Source: Tianweitania sediminis (lineage in GTDB: Bacteria; Pseudomonadota; Alphaproteobacteria; Rhizobiales; Rhizobiaceae). From it: a stretch of 64,000 nucleotides of DNA. A model generated the notes under the pieces. The model had not been told where the DNA came from. It did not search any database and worked only from the letters and a program-made list of their open reading frames with translations. Positions 34,091-43,002 of this stretch are shown here, in pieces. Every line of letters begins with the position of its first letter. The first letter of the stretch is position 1. Position numbers and translations under genes: made by a program. The stretch covers positions 124,001 through 188,000 of the forward strand of contig NZ_JAGIYY010000003.1 in assembly GCF_017813335.1 (NCBI RefSeq), in the 5' to 3' direction.

Positions 34091-35629
34091 CTAGGGCTCG
34101 CCTGCGCCGATGGCCTCCCTTCGCTTGGCCACATAAGCATCCAGCGCTTCCCGGCGCGCCGGATCCAGCGCCGGTTCGACAAAGTCCTCGAGCGCTTTTT
34201 TCCAAAGCCTTGTGGCGCGTTGCGTCGCGTCGAGGCTGCCTGCTTCCTGCCAGCTTTCGAAGTTCTGCCAGTTCGAAAGCATCGGCTGGTAGAACGCCGT
34301 GGAATAGCGTTCCAGCGTATGCGCTTCCCCGAAGAAATGCCCTCCCGTCGGCACCCGTCCCAAAGCATCCAGCGCGAGCTCGGCGTCGTTGACTTCGATC
34401 GGACGCAGTGTTTCGATCATGTGCTGGATCATCTCCACATCGATGATGAACTTCTCGAAGGAAGCGGTGAGGCCGCCCTCCTGCCACCCGGCGGCGTGGT
34501 AGATGAGGTTGCAATGCCCGAGCACAGCACCCCACAGGCTCATCAGCGTTTCGTAAGCACCCTGCGCATCGGCCGCGTTGGAAGCCGAACCGTTGGTGGT
34601 GCGGTAAGGCAGGCGGTAGCGGCGGGCCAGCTGCCCAGACGCAATGTTTGCCTTGGTGTTTTCTGGCGTGCCGAAGGCGGGCGCGCCGGAGCGCATGTCG
34701 ACATTGGAAGTGAAGGCGCCGTAGATCACCGGAGCGCCCGGCCGGACGAGTTGCGACAGCACCACGCCGAACAAGGCTTCCGCATTCTGTTGCGCCAGAG
34801 CGCCCGCCAAGGTGACCGGGCTCATGGCACCCATCAGGGTGAAGGGCGTGATGCACACCGCTTGCCCATGCTCGGACATCGTCATGAGCCCATCGGCCAT
34901 GGCATCGTCGAAGCGGCGCGGCGAGTTGACGGAAATGATGGTGGTCAGCGCGGGGCTTTCGCGCATCTCTTCCAGCGACATGCCGCGCGCGATCGCCATC
35001 ATTTCGATGCCGTCCAGCGCCCGGCCGCGGCCAATCGCCGACACATGAAAGCTCTTGTCGGTCAGCGTCAGGTTGGCATGGTAGGTATCAAGGTGTCTTG
35101 AGTTCGCTGGCAGCTCGACGGGGGCGCAGACCTGATTGCCGAGCATGGTGATGCAGTTGAAATGCTGCGCCAGCCGGATCAGGTCGCAATAATCCCTAAG
35201 GTTTCCTGGCCGGCGGCCCCGCTCCAGGTCGTGCACGTTAGGCGGACCGGCAACGAGCGTGAAGTTCAGCGCATCGCCCCCGAGCCGCACGACCCGCTCT
35301 GGATTGCGCGGGGTCAGCGTAAAGGACGACGGTGCCGTTTTCAGCGCCTCGTCCACCATCGCGCGGTCTACATGCACGGTTTGCGTGGCGTGGTTGACCT
35401 TGGCGCCAGCTTTCTCGAAAAGCGCCAGCGCCCGAGGGCTCATGACCTCGATGCCGAATTTCTCCAGAATGTGGACCGCGGCAGAATGGATCGCCTCCAC
35501 CTGGTCAGCCGACAGGATCTCCATCGGCTTGTAGGGATTGCGCAGGGCTTGCAGCGGCAACTGCGGAATAGCGGTGCTGCCCTTGTTGGCACGGTCGGCG
35601 GATCGGCGACGTCTCGGTTCGTTTGTCAT
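34091..35629 (-). CDS. Trimethylamine-methyltransferase (MttB)-family protein without pyrrolysine
   Basis: 512-residue TIM-barrel methyltransferase of the MttB superfamily. The N-terminal HILEKFGIEV and later ALTTIISVNSPRRFDD, TLMGAMSPVTLAGAL and AHGCNLIYH-type segments place it in the family. There is no in-frame TAG, so, like glycine-betaine and proline-betaine enzymes, it lacks the pyrrolysine of true trimethylamine methyltransferases. No corrinoid protein, activator or folate methyltransferase gene is adjacent, so its methyl acceptor and donor are not known. The ATG at 35629 gives a basic N terminus (NEPRRRRSADR). A longer frame to 35698 is less likely. Confidence 0.87.
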   Translation of the reverse strand: MTNEPRRRRSADRANKGSTAIPQLPLQALRNPYKPMEILSADQVEAIHSAAVHILEKFGIEVMSPRALALFEKAGAKVNHATQTVHVDRAMVDEALKTAPSSFTLTPRNPERVVRLGGDALNFTLVAGPPNVHDLERGRRPGNLRDYCDLIRLAQHFNCITMLGNQVCAPVELPANSRHLDTYHANLTLTDKSFHVSAIGRGRALDGIEMMAIARGMSLEEMRESPALTTIISVNSPRRFDDAMADGLMTMSEHGQAVCITPFTLMGAMSPVTLAGALAQQNAEALFGVVLSQLVRPGAPVIYGAFTSNVDMRSGAPAFGTPENTKANIASGQLARRYRLPYRTTNGSASNAADAQGAYETLMSLWGAVLGHCNLIYHAAGWQEGGLTASFEKFIIDVEMIQHMIETLRPIEVNDAELALDALGRVPTGGHFFGEAHTLERYSTAFYQPMLSNWQNFESWQEAGSLDATQRATRLWKKALEDFVEPALDPARREALDAYVAKRREAIGAGEP

Positions 35630-35752
35630 GAACCGAACGTCGCCCGCGCGAACAGCGGCCACTATCAGAAAAGCGGCGTTTTGCGCGCGGATTTGCACGG
35701 GAGCGGCAGATGGCCGATCCTATTTGCCGCTCCAGCTAAAAACGATGTCGCT

Positions 35753-35983
35753 TCAGCTCTCCAGTCCAGCCTTGCTTCGCAGCGCGTCGATCCGCTTGGA
35801 TGCTTCGGCTTTGGAAAGATCTTCGTCATAGGCGTCGGGATCATGCGCCTTCTCGGACAAGGTCTTGAGATAGGACCGCTGTGCCCCGGTCATCGGCTCG
35901 TCACCGGTGACCCAGTCATCCGGATCCTTTTCTGCGTTGTCCGTGGGGTGGTTCTTGGGGTTCAGGTCTTCATCATCAGCCAT
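35753..35983 (-). CDS. DUF3072 domain protein
   Basis: 76-residue, strongly acidic soluble protein (many Asp/Glu). It carries the compact DUF3072 pattern: NPKNHPTDNAEKDPDDWVTGDEPMTGAQRSYLKTL in pieces, then a helix with ASKRIDALRSK. Function is unknown. Its start is ATG 35983; longer frames upstream have no support. It lies upstream of the MttB-like gene on the same strand, 123 bases away. Confidence 0.8.
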   Translation of the reverse strand: MADDEDLNPKNHPTDNAEKDPDDWVTGDEPMTGAQRSYLKTLSEKAHDPDAYDEDLSKAEASKRIDALRSKAGLES

Positions 35984-36121
35984 GGGGCACCTCATTGTTG
36001 GCAAGAACAATGCGCGAACATCAGGGTCGTTCCGTTCAACCTCTCGCGAGGCCTCCGATTCCCGTTTGCTTTCCGCAACGGCAGGGAGGAGGCTTCCTGG
36101 GTTTAACCGAGGAGACTGACC

Positions 36122-36247
36122 ATGCGTATTCTTGTTGTTGCATTGGCCCTGGCGGCTCAGGCGCTGCTTGTTCTGCCGGCTTCCGCAGATCCCGGCTCCT
36201 CGTCGGGCAAGCAAGGTTGCAGCCGCAACACCGTCACCACCTCCTGA
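36122..36247 (+). CDS. Small secreted peptide, 41 residues
   Basis: ATG 36122 opens a frame of 41 codons ending TGA at 36245-36247. GAGGAG lies eight bases upstream, a good ribosome-binding site. Residues 1-23 are a textbook signal peptide (MRILVVALALAAQALLVLP, then ASA), leaving a mature part of 18 residues with one cysteine, Ser/Gly/Thr-rich and a basic KQGCSR core. A strong hairpin follows within 17 bases of the stop. It is too short for standard gene callers. Secretion is inferred; function is unknown. Confidence 0.55.
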   Translation: MRILVVALALAAQALLVLPASADPGSSSGKQGCSRNTVTTS

Positions 36248-36263
36248 CGGACCGATCGACTGC

Positions 36264-36293
36264 ATTGAGCCTGGCACGCCTGCCGGGCTCAAT
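36264..36293. terminator. Strong hairpin between the small peptide and the ABC ATPase gene
   Basis: ATTGAGCCTGGCA (36264-36276) pairs with TGCCGGGCTCAAT (36281-36293) over 13 positions with one T-G wobble and a 4-base loop. It lies just after the 41-residue peptide gene and four bases beyond the stop of the convergent ABC ATPase gene, and can act as a terminator for both. T runs are short. Confidence 0.6.
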
Positions 36294-36296
36294 GTC

Positions 36297-38771
36297 TCAG
36301 GGGCGCTCGAGCCCGAGCAACCGTCGCGCTTCTGCCGGCGAAGATGCCGTCTTGACGGCACGGCGCTGCTTGCCTGCGGCATGCACGTCCGCTGCGTCTT
36401 CCTTCGCCGCTGATGCGAGGCCGGGCATGACTTCCGCACTGGCGGCCTGACGCCCATCCCCCGCTTCCGTTTGCAGCTTCTCAGGCGCTGACTCTCCCGG
36501 CACGGCCGAGACCGCACGCGAGCCATGCACCGGTGCAGAAGCACGCCGCTTGTCCGCCTCCGCGGGCGTAAGCGGCTCGTCGTCGGCAAGGTCCTGCTCA
36601 ACAGGGATTCCGGCATGAACCGGCAGCGCATGGCTTTCGTCTGGAGCGGCGGAAGCCGGATCATCATGGTTGCCCGCGAAGCTGATCACCGGGTCCATCC
36701 GGGCGAGTTCCTCGTCCGGCAGCCAGCAAAGGCTTCGGTGGCCCTCCCCGAGATCCCGCAACGGCGGCACCTGGGTTTCGCAAAGGTTGTCCGGCACCAG
36801 CGGCTTGTAACGGCAGCGTGTCTGGAACGGACACCCTGACGGCGGGTTCATCGCGGACGGAATGTCACCTTCGAGAACGATGTGCTTCTTCACCACGCTC
36901 GTGTCTGCGATCGGGATCGCGGACAAAAGCGCTTCGGTATAAGGGTGATAGGGCGGCGAAAAGATCTGATCCGTGGTGCCCTGCTCCACGATATAGCCGA
37001 GATACATGACCACAACACGGTCGGCGATATAGCGCACAACCGAAAGGTCGTGGCTGATGAACAGCATGGTCGTTTTCGACTCACGCTGGATGTCCATCAA
37101 GAGTTCGGTCACTGCCGCCTGCACGGACACGTCCAGCGCCGAAACTGGCTCGTCCGCGACCACCACCTTGGCGCGCCCTGCAAACGCGCGCGCCACACCG
37201 ATGCGCTGCTTCTGCCCACCGGACAACTGGCGCGGCTTGCGAACGGCAAAGGCCCGCGGCAGCTTCACGAGGTCCAGGAGCTCGAACATGCGCTGCCGCC
37301 GCTCGGCCACGGTTTTGCCAACGCCGAATTTCTCCAGCGTCCGGATGATCTGCGAGCCCACGCTGTGACTGGGGTTGAGGGTATCGAAGGGGTTCTGGAA
37401 CACCATCTGGATCGACGAGATGGTGTCCACGTCGCGCGTCTCGATGGCCGTGGCCTGGATCGGCTTGTTGCCGAGCGTGACCTCGCCCGATGTCGCCGTT
37501 TCGAGCCCAAGCAGTACCTTGGCGAGCGTGGACTTGCCGCAGCCGGACTCCCCCACGATGGCGACGGTCTCGCTTTCGCGCGCTTCGAAGGAAATCGACT
37601 CGTTTGCCTTCACCGTGCGCGACTCTGCGCCGCCGAACATCGCGTTGGCTGCAACCTGATAATACTTCTTGAGGTCGTGCACCTTGAGTACCGGAGCCCC
37701 GGGCTCCACTCTCGGCTTGGCTGCCTTGGCGCCTTCCGGCACCGCGCTCCAGTCGATCTCGTCGAAGCGGATGCAGCGGCTGGCATGGGCAGGCTGGCCT
37801 GGCACGTCGATCATCGGGATTTCCGCCGCGTCGCAGAGCCCTGGCGTGAAGTGGTGGCAGCGCGGCCCGAAGTTGCAGCCTTGCGGCCGTTCATGCGGCA
37901 ACGGCAACTGTCCCGGAATGGCGATCAGCGGCCGGCTGTTCTTGTCGGCGCCAGGCAGCGGGATCGAGCGGAACAGCCCTTGCGTATAAGGGTGCCGCAT
38001 ATGGTCGAAAACGTCCTTGATCGGTCCGGTTTCCACGGCTTCGCCGGAATACATCACCGTGATCCGGTCGCAAGTTTCCAGGATCAGCCCCAGATTGTGC
38101 GACACAAAGATCATGGACGTGCCGTAATCCTTGCCGAGCCCCTTCACGAGTTCCACGATGCCGGCTTCCACCGTCACATCGAGCGCCGTGGTGGGCTCGT
38201 CGAGCAGCAACAGCGCCGGCTTCGAGAGCAGTGCCATGGCGATCACGATGCGCTGCTGTTGTCCGCCGGACAGCTGGTGCGGGTAAGACCGCATCATGCG
38301 CTCGGGGTCGGGCAGTTTCACCGCCCGCACCATTTCCAGCGAACGCTGGTAGGCTTCTTCCTTTGAAACCTTGTCGTGGATGATCGGCACTTCCATGAGC
38401 TGCTGGCCAACCCGCATGGCCGGGTTCAGCGACGCCATGGGCTCCTGATAGATCATCGCGATCTTGTTGCCGCGAATGGCGCGCAGTTCCTCATCCGACA
38501 TGTCCCCCATGTCGCGACCCTGGAACTTGATGCGGCCGCCCACGATCTTCCCGACATTGGACAGGTCGCGCATGATCCCGAGCGACACGGTGGACTTGCC
38601 GCAGCCGCTTTCCCCCACGATGCCCATGGCTTCGCCCGGCATGACGGAACAGGAAAAGTCCATCACCGCTGGGATTTCGCCCTTGCGGGTGAAAAACGAG
38701 ATCGACAGGTTCTCGATCTCGAGGATCGGCCCTTCGGTCGCTGGCTGCAGATTGCTGACGTGCTGGTTCAT
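36297..38771 (-). CDS. Fused double ATPase of a peptide-type ABC importer, with long C-terminal tail
   Basis: 824-residue fusion of DppD- and DppF-like ATPases. Walker A lysines are K59 (GESGCGKST) and K413 (GESGCGKST); the signatures LSGGQQQRIVIAMA and LSGGQKQRIGVARA and Walker B LLLDEPTTALD and VVADEPVSALD are present. Both oligopeptide-transporter C domains with their cysteine-containing GCNFGPRCHHF and GCPFQTRCRY stretches are there. Residues from about 685 onward form an extra tail of about 140 residues, rich in Ala, Glu, Pro and Ser, of unknown function. Energises DppB/DppC encoded upstream (10-base gap). Confidence 0.93.
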   Translation of the reverse strand: MNQHVSNLQPATEGPILEIENLSISFFTRKGEIPAVMDFSCSVMPGEAMGIVGESGCGKSTVSLGIMRDLSNVGKIVGGRIKFQGRDMGDMSDEELRAIRGNKIAMIYQEPMASLNPAMRVGQQLMEVPIIHDKVSKEEAYQRSLEMVRAVKLPDPERMMRSYPHQLSGGQQQRIVIAMALLSKPALLLLDEPTTALDVTVEAGIVELVKGLGKDYGTSMIFVSHNLGLILETCDRITVMYSGEAVETGPIKDVFDHMRHPYTQGLFRSIPLPGADKNSRPLIAIPGQLPLPHERPQGCNFGPRCHHFTPGLCDAAEIPMIDVPGQPAHASRCIRFDEIDWSAVPEGAKAAKPRVEPGAPVLKVHDLKKYYQVAANAMFGGAESRTVKANESISFEARESETVAIVGESGCGKSTLAKVLLGLETATSGEVTLGNKPIQATAIETRDVDTISSIQMVFQNPFDTLNPSHSVGSQIIRTLEKFGVGKTVAERRQRMFELLDLVKLPRAFAVRKPRQLSGGQKQRIGVARAFAGRAKVVVADEPVSALDVSVQAAVTELLMDIQRESKTTMLFISHDLSVVRYIADRVVVMYLGYIVEQGTTDQIFSPPYHPYTEALLSAIPIADTSVVKKHIVLEGDIPSAMNPPSGCPFQTRCRYKPLVPDNLCETQVPPLRDLGEGHRSLCWLPDEELARMDPVISFAGNHDDPASAAPDESHALPVHAGIPVEQDLADDEPLTPAEADKRRASAPVHGSRAVSAVPGESAPEKLQTEAGDGRQAASAEVMPGLASAAKEDAADVHAAGKQRRAVKTASSPAEARRLLGLERP

Positions 38772-38781
38772 CGCCGTCTCC

Positions 38782-39945
38782 TCAATCTTTCATGGATTGT
38801 TCGCGCAGCGCATCCGCCAGGAGGTTTAGGCCGAGCACAAAGGACATCAATGCAACAGCCGGCGGGATCGCTGGATGGACGTAGGAGCGCAGCAGCCGGC
38901 TTGCATCCTTGATGGCGGTGCCCCAGTCGGGGCTTTCCGGCGCCAGCCCCAAGCCGAAATAGCCGAGCGTGCCGAGGAGAATAGTGGTGTAGCCGACACG
39001 CAGGCAAGCATCCACGATCAGCGGACCGCGTGCGTTCGGCAGCACTTCCCACAGCATGATGTACCAGGGGCTTTCGCCGCGCGTTTGCGCCGCCGCCACG
39101 TAGTCGCGCGTTTTGATGTCCATGACGAGGCCGCGCACGATGCGAAACACGCCCGGGCTCGACGCAAACACCACGGCTGCAAAGATGTTGAGCTCGTTGG
39201 GGCTGAGCGAAAGGATGCCAAACGGATCGGCGTTGAACACCAGCGACATATAGGCCCAACCGCCGATGACGAGCGTCAGGCCGAGGTAAAGCCAGAGCCG
39301 GTCCGGGCGGTTCTTGAAGCGCGTCCAAAACAGCGTCAGGAAAAAGGCGATGGGGAACAGGAAGAACACGCCTGCCATCCAGCGCGGCAAGCCCATTTCC
39401 ACGATGGCCGGCGTCACCAGCAGGTAAAAAAGCAGGATCACCGGAAAGGCAAGAACCAGATTGGCGAGGAACGACAGGATCGAGTCGATCTTGCCGCCAT
39501 AATAGCCAGCTGGAAGCCCGAGCGTTGTCCCCACCATCAACGCGAAGGCAGTGGCGGCCGGCGCAATGATCAGAACGATCTGACTGCCGAAGATCATGCG
39601 CGAAAACACGTCGCGCGAAAGATTGTCACCGCCGAAGAAGTAGATGCCGCCGCCATAGCTTTCCGGCACGATCGCACCTGGCAGAGCGTTCTTCAGAACG
39701 GCGTTTTGGGCCAACGGATCGAAGGTAGCGATCTCCGGGGCGAAGATCGCCGTGAAAAGCCAGAAGAAGCAGATCGTAACGCCGGCTATTCCGACTCCGC
39801 TTGAGAACAACTGGCCGTAAAGCCCCAGGCGCTTTCGATAAAAGAAGCTCAGGCCCAACGTGATGACGAGCGCTAGCCAGACGGGCCAGAAGCGACCGAG
39901 AACACCAAGGAGGATCTGGACGGCGCCAACCGTTTCGATGTTCAT
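38782..39945 (-). CDS. Peptide-type ABC transporter permease, DppC-like
   Basis: 387-residue inner-membrane permease with an N-terminal region of three extra helices (residues about 10-70) before the usual periplasmic loop and core. The coupling loop contains AAAQTRGESPWYIMLWEVLPNARGP, standard for DppC. An inserted region of about 80 residues in the core (around residues 160-250) is hydrophobic and also longer than in E. coli DppC. It starts 58 bases after the end of the DppB-like gene. Confidence 0.9.
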   Translation of the reverse strand: MNIETVGAVQILLGVLGRFWPVWLALVITLGLSFFYRKRLGLYGQLFSSGVGIAGVTICFFWLFTAIFAPEIATFDPLAQNAVLKNALPGAIVPESYGGGIYFFGGDNLSRDVFSRMIFGSQIVLIIAPAATAFALMVGTTLGLPAGYYGGKIDSILSFLANLVLAFPVILLFYLLVTPAIVEMGLPRWMAGVFFLFPIAFFLTLFWTRFKNRPDRLWLYLGLTLVIGGWAYMSLVFNADPFGILSLSPNELNIFAAVVFASSPGVFRIVRGLVMDIKTRDYVAAAQTRGESPWYIMLWEVLPNARGPLIVDACLRVGYTTILLGTLGYFGLGLAPESPDWGTAIKDASRLLRSYVHPAIPPAVALMSFVLGLNLLADALREQSMKD

Positions 39946-40003
39946 CGTGTTGGCCTGCCGGGGATCGCGGGTGTCTGCCTGTCGCGCATGTTGAAGTCTG
40001 CCA

Positions 40004-41041
40004 TCATTGTACCCGGATGCGCGGATTGAGGTAGGCGTAGCCGATATCCGACAGAAGCTGCGTGAACAGCACCACGAAAACGGAAACCAGCGAGCACCCG
40101 AGAAGCAGGTCGATGTCGTTGTTGCCGGCCGCTTCCACCAGCGCGTAGCCGAAGCCCTGGTAGCGGAACATCGTTTCCACGATGACGACGCCCGTCAGCA
40201 GCCAGGGAAACTGCAGCATGATTACGGTGAAGGGGGCGATCAGCGCGTTGCGCAAGGCATGCCGCACCACAACCGTGCGGAAGGACAGACCCTTTAAACG
40301 CGCGGTTCGGATGTATTGCTGCGTCATGACCTCCACCATGGAGGCTCGCGTCATGCGCGCGATGTAGCCGATGCCGTAGATGGCCATGGTCATCACGGGC
40401 AAGGTAAAGTTGTTGAAGGTGACCCCTTGCGTGGTGGCGCTTGCCGCCGAACCGTTCAGCCAACCAAGCCAGGACGCAAAGATCACCGCGAAAATGACGC
40501 CTGACACATATTCCGGCGTCGCGGTTGTTGCGATGGAGGCCACCGACAGGCTGCGATCCGTGCGCGAACCTTCCCGCATGCCGCCCAGGATGCCAACCAG
40601 AAGGGCAATGGGAACCATGGTTACCATCACCCAGAACATCAGGATGCCGGTGGCGCGCAGGGCCGGGAAGAGCTTTTCCTGGACCGGAACGCGGAACTTG
40701 GTGGAACAGCCGAAGTCGCCCTGCAGGATGCCGGAATAGGTTGGCACGGCAGCCTCGTCGCAGAAGCGGAAGCGCGACACGGCCTCGCCCGTTGCGGGGT
40801 CGATGTTGGGCTGCTTCTTCACCACGCCCAGCCATTGCCCGTAGCGCACGAAGAAGTTCTGCCTGTAGCCGTTACGCTCCAGCCAGGCATCTTGTTGTTC
40901 GATCGTCGCTCGGGACTCCGTCTGCGAGATCGCGAGCTTCTTCAAGTTGGGCTCGAGATTCACGAGGAGGAACACGACCAAGGTCAAGGCAACCATGGTT
41001 AGAGCCATGACGCCTAGTCTGCGCAGAACGAAAGACAGCAT
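40004..41041 (-). CDS. Peptide-type ABC transporter permease, DppB-like
   Basis: 345-residue permease beginning with the typical FVLRRLGVMALTMVALTLVVFLL helix of DppB/OppB. A periplasmic domain of about 90 residues with two cysteines (RFCDEAAV and DFGCSTKF) follows. The core carries YIRTARLKGLSFRTVVVRHALRNA, the conserved ATPase-contact loop. ATG 41041 starts at the first hydrophobic helix; an upstream in-frame start at 41074 adds 11 residues. Acts with the DppC-like subunit. Confidence 0.92.
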   Translation of the reverse strand: MLSFVLRRLGVMALTMVALTLVVFLLVNLEPNLKKLAISQTESRATIEQQDAWLERNGYRQNFFVRYGQWLGVVKKQPNIDPATGEAVSRFRFCDEAAVPTYSGILQGDFGCSTKFRVPVQEKLFPALRATGILMFWVMVTMVPIALLVGILGGMREGSRTDRSLSVASIATTATPEYVSGVIFAVIFASWLGWLNGSAASATTQGVTFNNFTLPVMTMAIYGIGYIARMTRASMVEVMTQQYIRTARLKGLSFRTVVVRHALRNALIAPFTVIMLQFPWLLTGVVIVETMFRYQGFGYALVEAAGNNDIDLLLGCSLVSVFVVLFTQLLSDIGYAYLNPRIRVQ

Positions 41042-41130
41042 TGCAGCCCCTGCCGAAGATCCAGCATCGTCCAAAGAAGATGCCTGGGTTGGGGTCAGTC
41101 AATCCGACGAAGAACCGGATTCATGAAAGA

Positions 41131-41180
41131 GCCTGCCCCGCTGCCGAGGCAGGCGTGCCGGTGGATCGGAACCCACCGGC
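41131..41180 (-). repeat. Tandem hairpins between binding-protein gene and first permease gene
   Basis: Two perfect hairpins lie side by side: GCCTGCC (41131-41137) with GGCAGGC (41148-41154), and GCCGGTGG (41157-41164) with CCACCGGC (41173-41180). No strong T run follows, so they probably protect the 3' end of the binding-protein mRNA or partly attenuate transcription into the permease genes. Confidence 0.6.
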
Positions 41181-41190
41181 TGCTGTCAGG

Positions 41191-42843
41191 TCAAGCCTGC
41201 TCGAGCCAAACCTTGCCGAGGTTGAGCTGCTGCATCGGATGCTGGAAGTAGTTGTGCACGATCGGCTGGTGGTGGTTGTACACCTTGCGCCAGAACGGCT
41301 GGATGATGATGCCGGAATCCTGAAGGATCTGTTCGATGTCCTTCATGATGGTCTTGCGCTCTTCCGGATCAACGATCGACAGCGCCTGCGCCAGCTTCTG
41401 GTCGAACTCGGGATTGGACCAGCCGGTCTCATTCCAGGCCTCGCCGGTGCGATAAGCGAGCGCCAGCACCTGCACGCCAAGCGGACGCATGGTCCAGTTG
41501 GTGAGCGAGTACGGATACTTCGTCCAGTCGTTCCAGAAGGTCGAACCCGGGAGAACCGTGCGCTTGATCTTGATGCCGGCTTCGCGAAGCTGGGCAGCGA
41601 TGGCATCGCCCGTGTTGCGGTGCCAGTCCTCATCCGACGAGATCAGCTCGTGCTCGAAATCGGCCGCGCCGGCTTCCGCCATGAGCGCCTTCGCCTTTTC
41701 GACGTCGCGGCCAACCGGCGGCAGCTCCACATATTCCGGGTGGATCGGCGCAACATGGTGGTTTTCTGCCGGGATGCCCGCGCCGGCCTGGCCGAGCTGG
41801 AGCACCACGGCATTGTCGACACCGAGCTGAAGCGCATTGCGGACACGCTGGTCATCATACGGCTTGTTGTTGACGTTTGTGCGCGCCACGATCGTGATCG
41901 ACGTCACGGCTTCCGAACGCTCGAGGCCAAGGCCGTCGAGGATTTCGAGGAAGTCCGGCGTGGTTTCATAGTTCGCGTGAACTTCGCCCGACTCGAACGC
42001 GCTGACCGAAGCGGAAGGATCGGTGCCGTAGTCGATGAACTCAATGCCATCGAGCATGACCTCGCCGCCCCACCAGTCACCATTCTCACGGCGCTTGTAA
42101 ACAACGCGCTGCCCCACATCGAAGGACACGAGGTCGAAAGGACCGGTGCCGATCTTGTTGCGGGTGAAGTCGGAGCCATCCTCATCGAAGGAGGGATGGA
42201 CGATAAGGCAGGGGTAATCCGCGAGGTTCGGGATGAAGGAAATATCGGGCTCGGTCAGGGTGACCTTCACAGTGTGGTCGTCGACCTTCACCGCACCGCC
42301 TTCGCGCATCTTGCCGGTGTTCGGATCAACCAGCGTGCCCATGCGCGCGACCATGGAATTGCCTTCCACGGACTTGTCGGACCAGCGCTCGAGATTGAAC
42401 AACAGGTGATCGGCCGTCAGCTTGTCGCCATTGTTCCAAACAGCGTTCGGGCGGACCTTCATCAGGTACTCGGTCGCGTCGTCGTTCACTTCCCAGCTTT
42501 CAAGCAGGTAAGGCTCGAAAGTGTATTCTGGGGTGTAATAAACCAGCGCCTCGAGCGACTGGCGCATCGTGTTGGCGATCTCGGTCCAATCGGCAAGGCG
42601 TGGATCCTTGGGTGCCTTGACGAACATGTTGACCTTCAGAACGCCGCCCTTCTGAGGAGTGGCTTCCTGCGCACGGGCTGGAACCGGCATACCGATCATC
42701 CCATAGGCCATCGCGGCGGACGCGCCGAACACGCTGGCCAGCGCCAGGAATTCGCGACGGTCCATGTTGCCAGCTTTCACATCTTCCGCAGCCGCGCGGA
42801 TGTGATCCGGCACCTCGTTTCCGTTGTTCTTGAAGAAAGTCAT
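41191..42843 (-). CDS. Peptide-type ABC transporter substrate-binding protein, Tat-exported
   Basis: 550-residue SBP_bac_5 family protein. The N terminus has an unusually long leader with a twin-arginine motif (D28-R29-R30-E-F-L) and the hydrophobic stretch LALASVFGASAAMAYGMIG, so export is by Tat, after folding. The mature domain shows DWTEIANTMRQSLEALVYYT near the start and, in the middle, RVVYKRRENGDWWGG, typical of the family. Ligand could be a peptide or other hydrophilic solute; not predictable. First gene of the transporter operon; two hairpins separate it from the permeases. Confidence 0.92.
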   Translation of the reverse strand: MTFFKNNGNEVPDHIRAAAEDVKAGNMDRREFLALASVFGASAAMAYGMIGMPVPARAQEATPQKGGVLKVNMFVKAPKDPRLADWTEIANTMRQSLEALVYYTPEYTFEPYLLESWEVNDDATEYLMKVRPNAVWNNGDKLTADHLLFNLERWSDKSVEGNSMVARMGTLVDPNTGKMREGGAVKVDDHTVKVTLTEPDISFIPNLADYPCLIVHPSFDEDGSDFTRNKIGTGPFDLVSFDVGQRVVYKRRENGDWWGGEVMLDGIEFIDYGTDPSASVSAFESGEVHANYETTPDFLEILDGLGLERSEAVTSITIVARTNVNNKPYDDQRVRNALQLGVDNAVVLQLGQAGAGIPAENHHVAPIHPEYVELPPVGRDVEKAKALMAEAGAADFEHELISSDEDWHRNTGDAIAAQLREAGIKIKRTVLPGSTFWNDWTKYPYSLTNWTMRPLGVQVLALAYRTGEAWNETGWSNPEFDQKLAQALSIVDPEERKTIMKDIEQILQDSGIIIQPFWRKVYNHHQPIVHNYFQHPMQQLNLGKVWLEQA

Positions 42844-43002
42844 GAAGGTGCTCCCGTTGGTGTTCCTTGGTTGGCGCGAACATTCCGCATCTGATCTGCG
42901 ATGTCAAAATTTCGGCCACAATTGTTCCCAATTCCCAGATTGCAACGGCAAAAGGGCGGCAGGTGCGTGTGATTGCGACACGTTTGGGGGAAATTAGGCC
43001 AA
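42844..43002. other. Control region upstream of the peptide transporter
   Basis: About 160 bases between the binding-protein start and the structured leader of the MATE gene. An A/T-rich segment at about 42850-42920 probably holds the minus-strand promoter and ribosome-binding site (GGGAGC-like AACGGGAGCACC next to the start). I see no clear palindrome or repeat in this part. Confidence 0.4.

Noticed and set aside
34091-35629. Pyrrolysine-containing trimethylamine methyltransferase
   Set aside because: There is no in-frame TAG in the gene and no pylBCD/pylST genes in the window; the protein belongs to the non-pyrrolysine branch.
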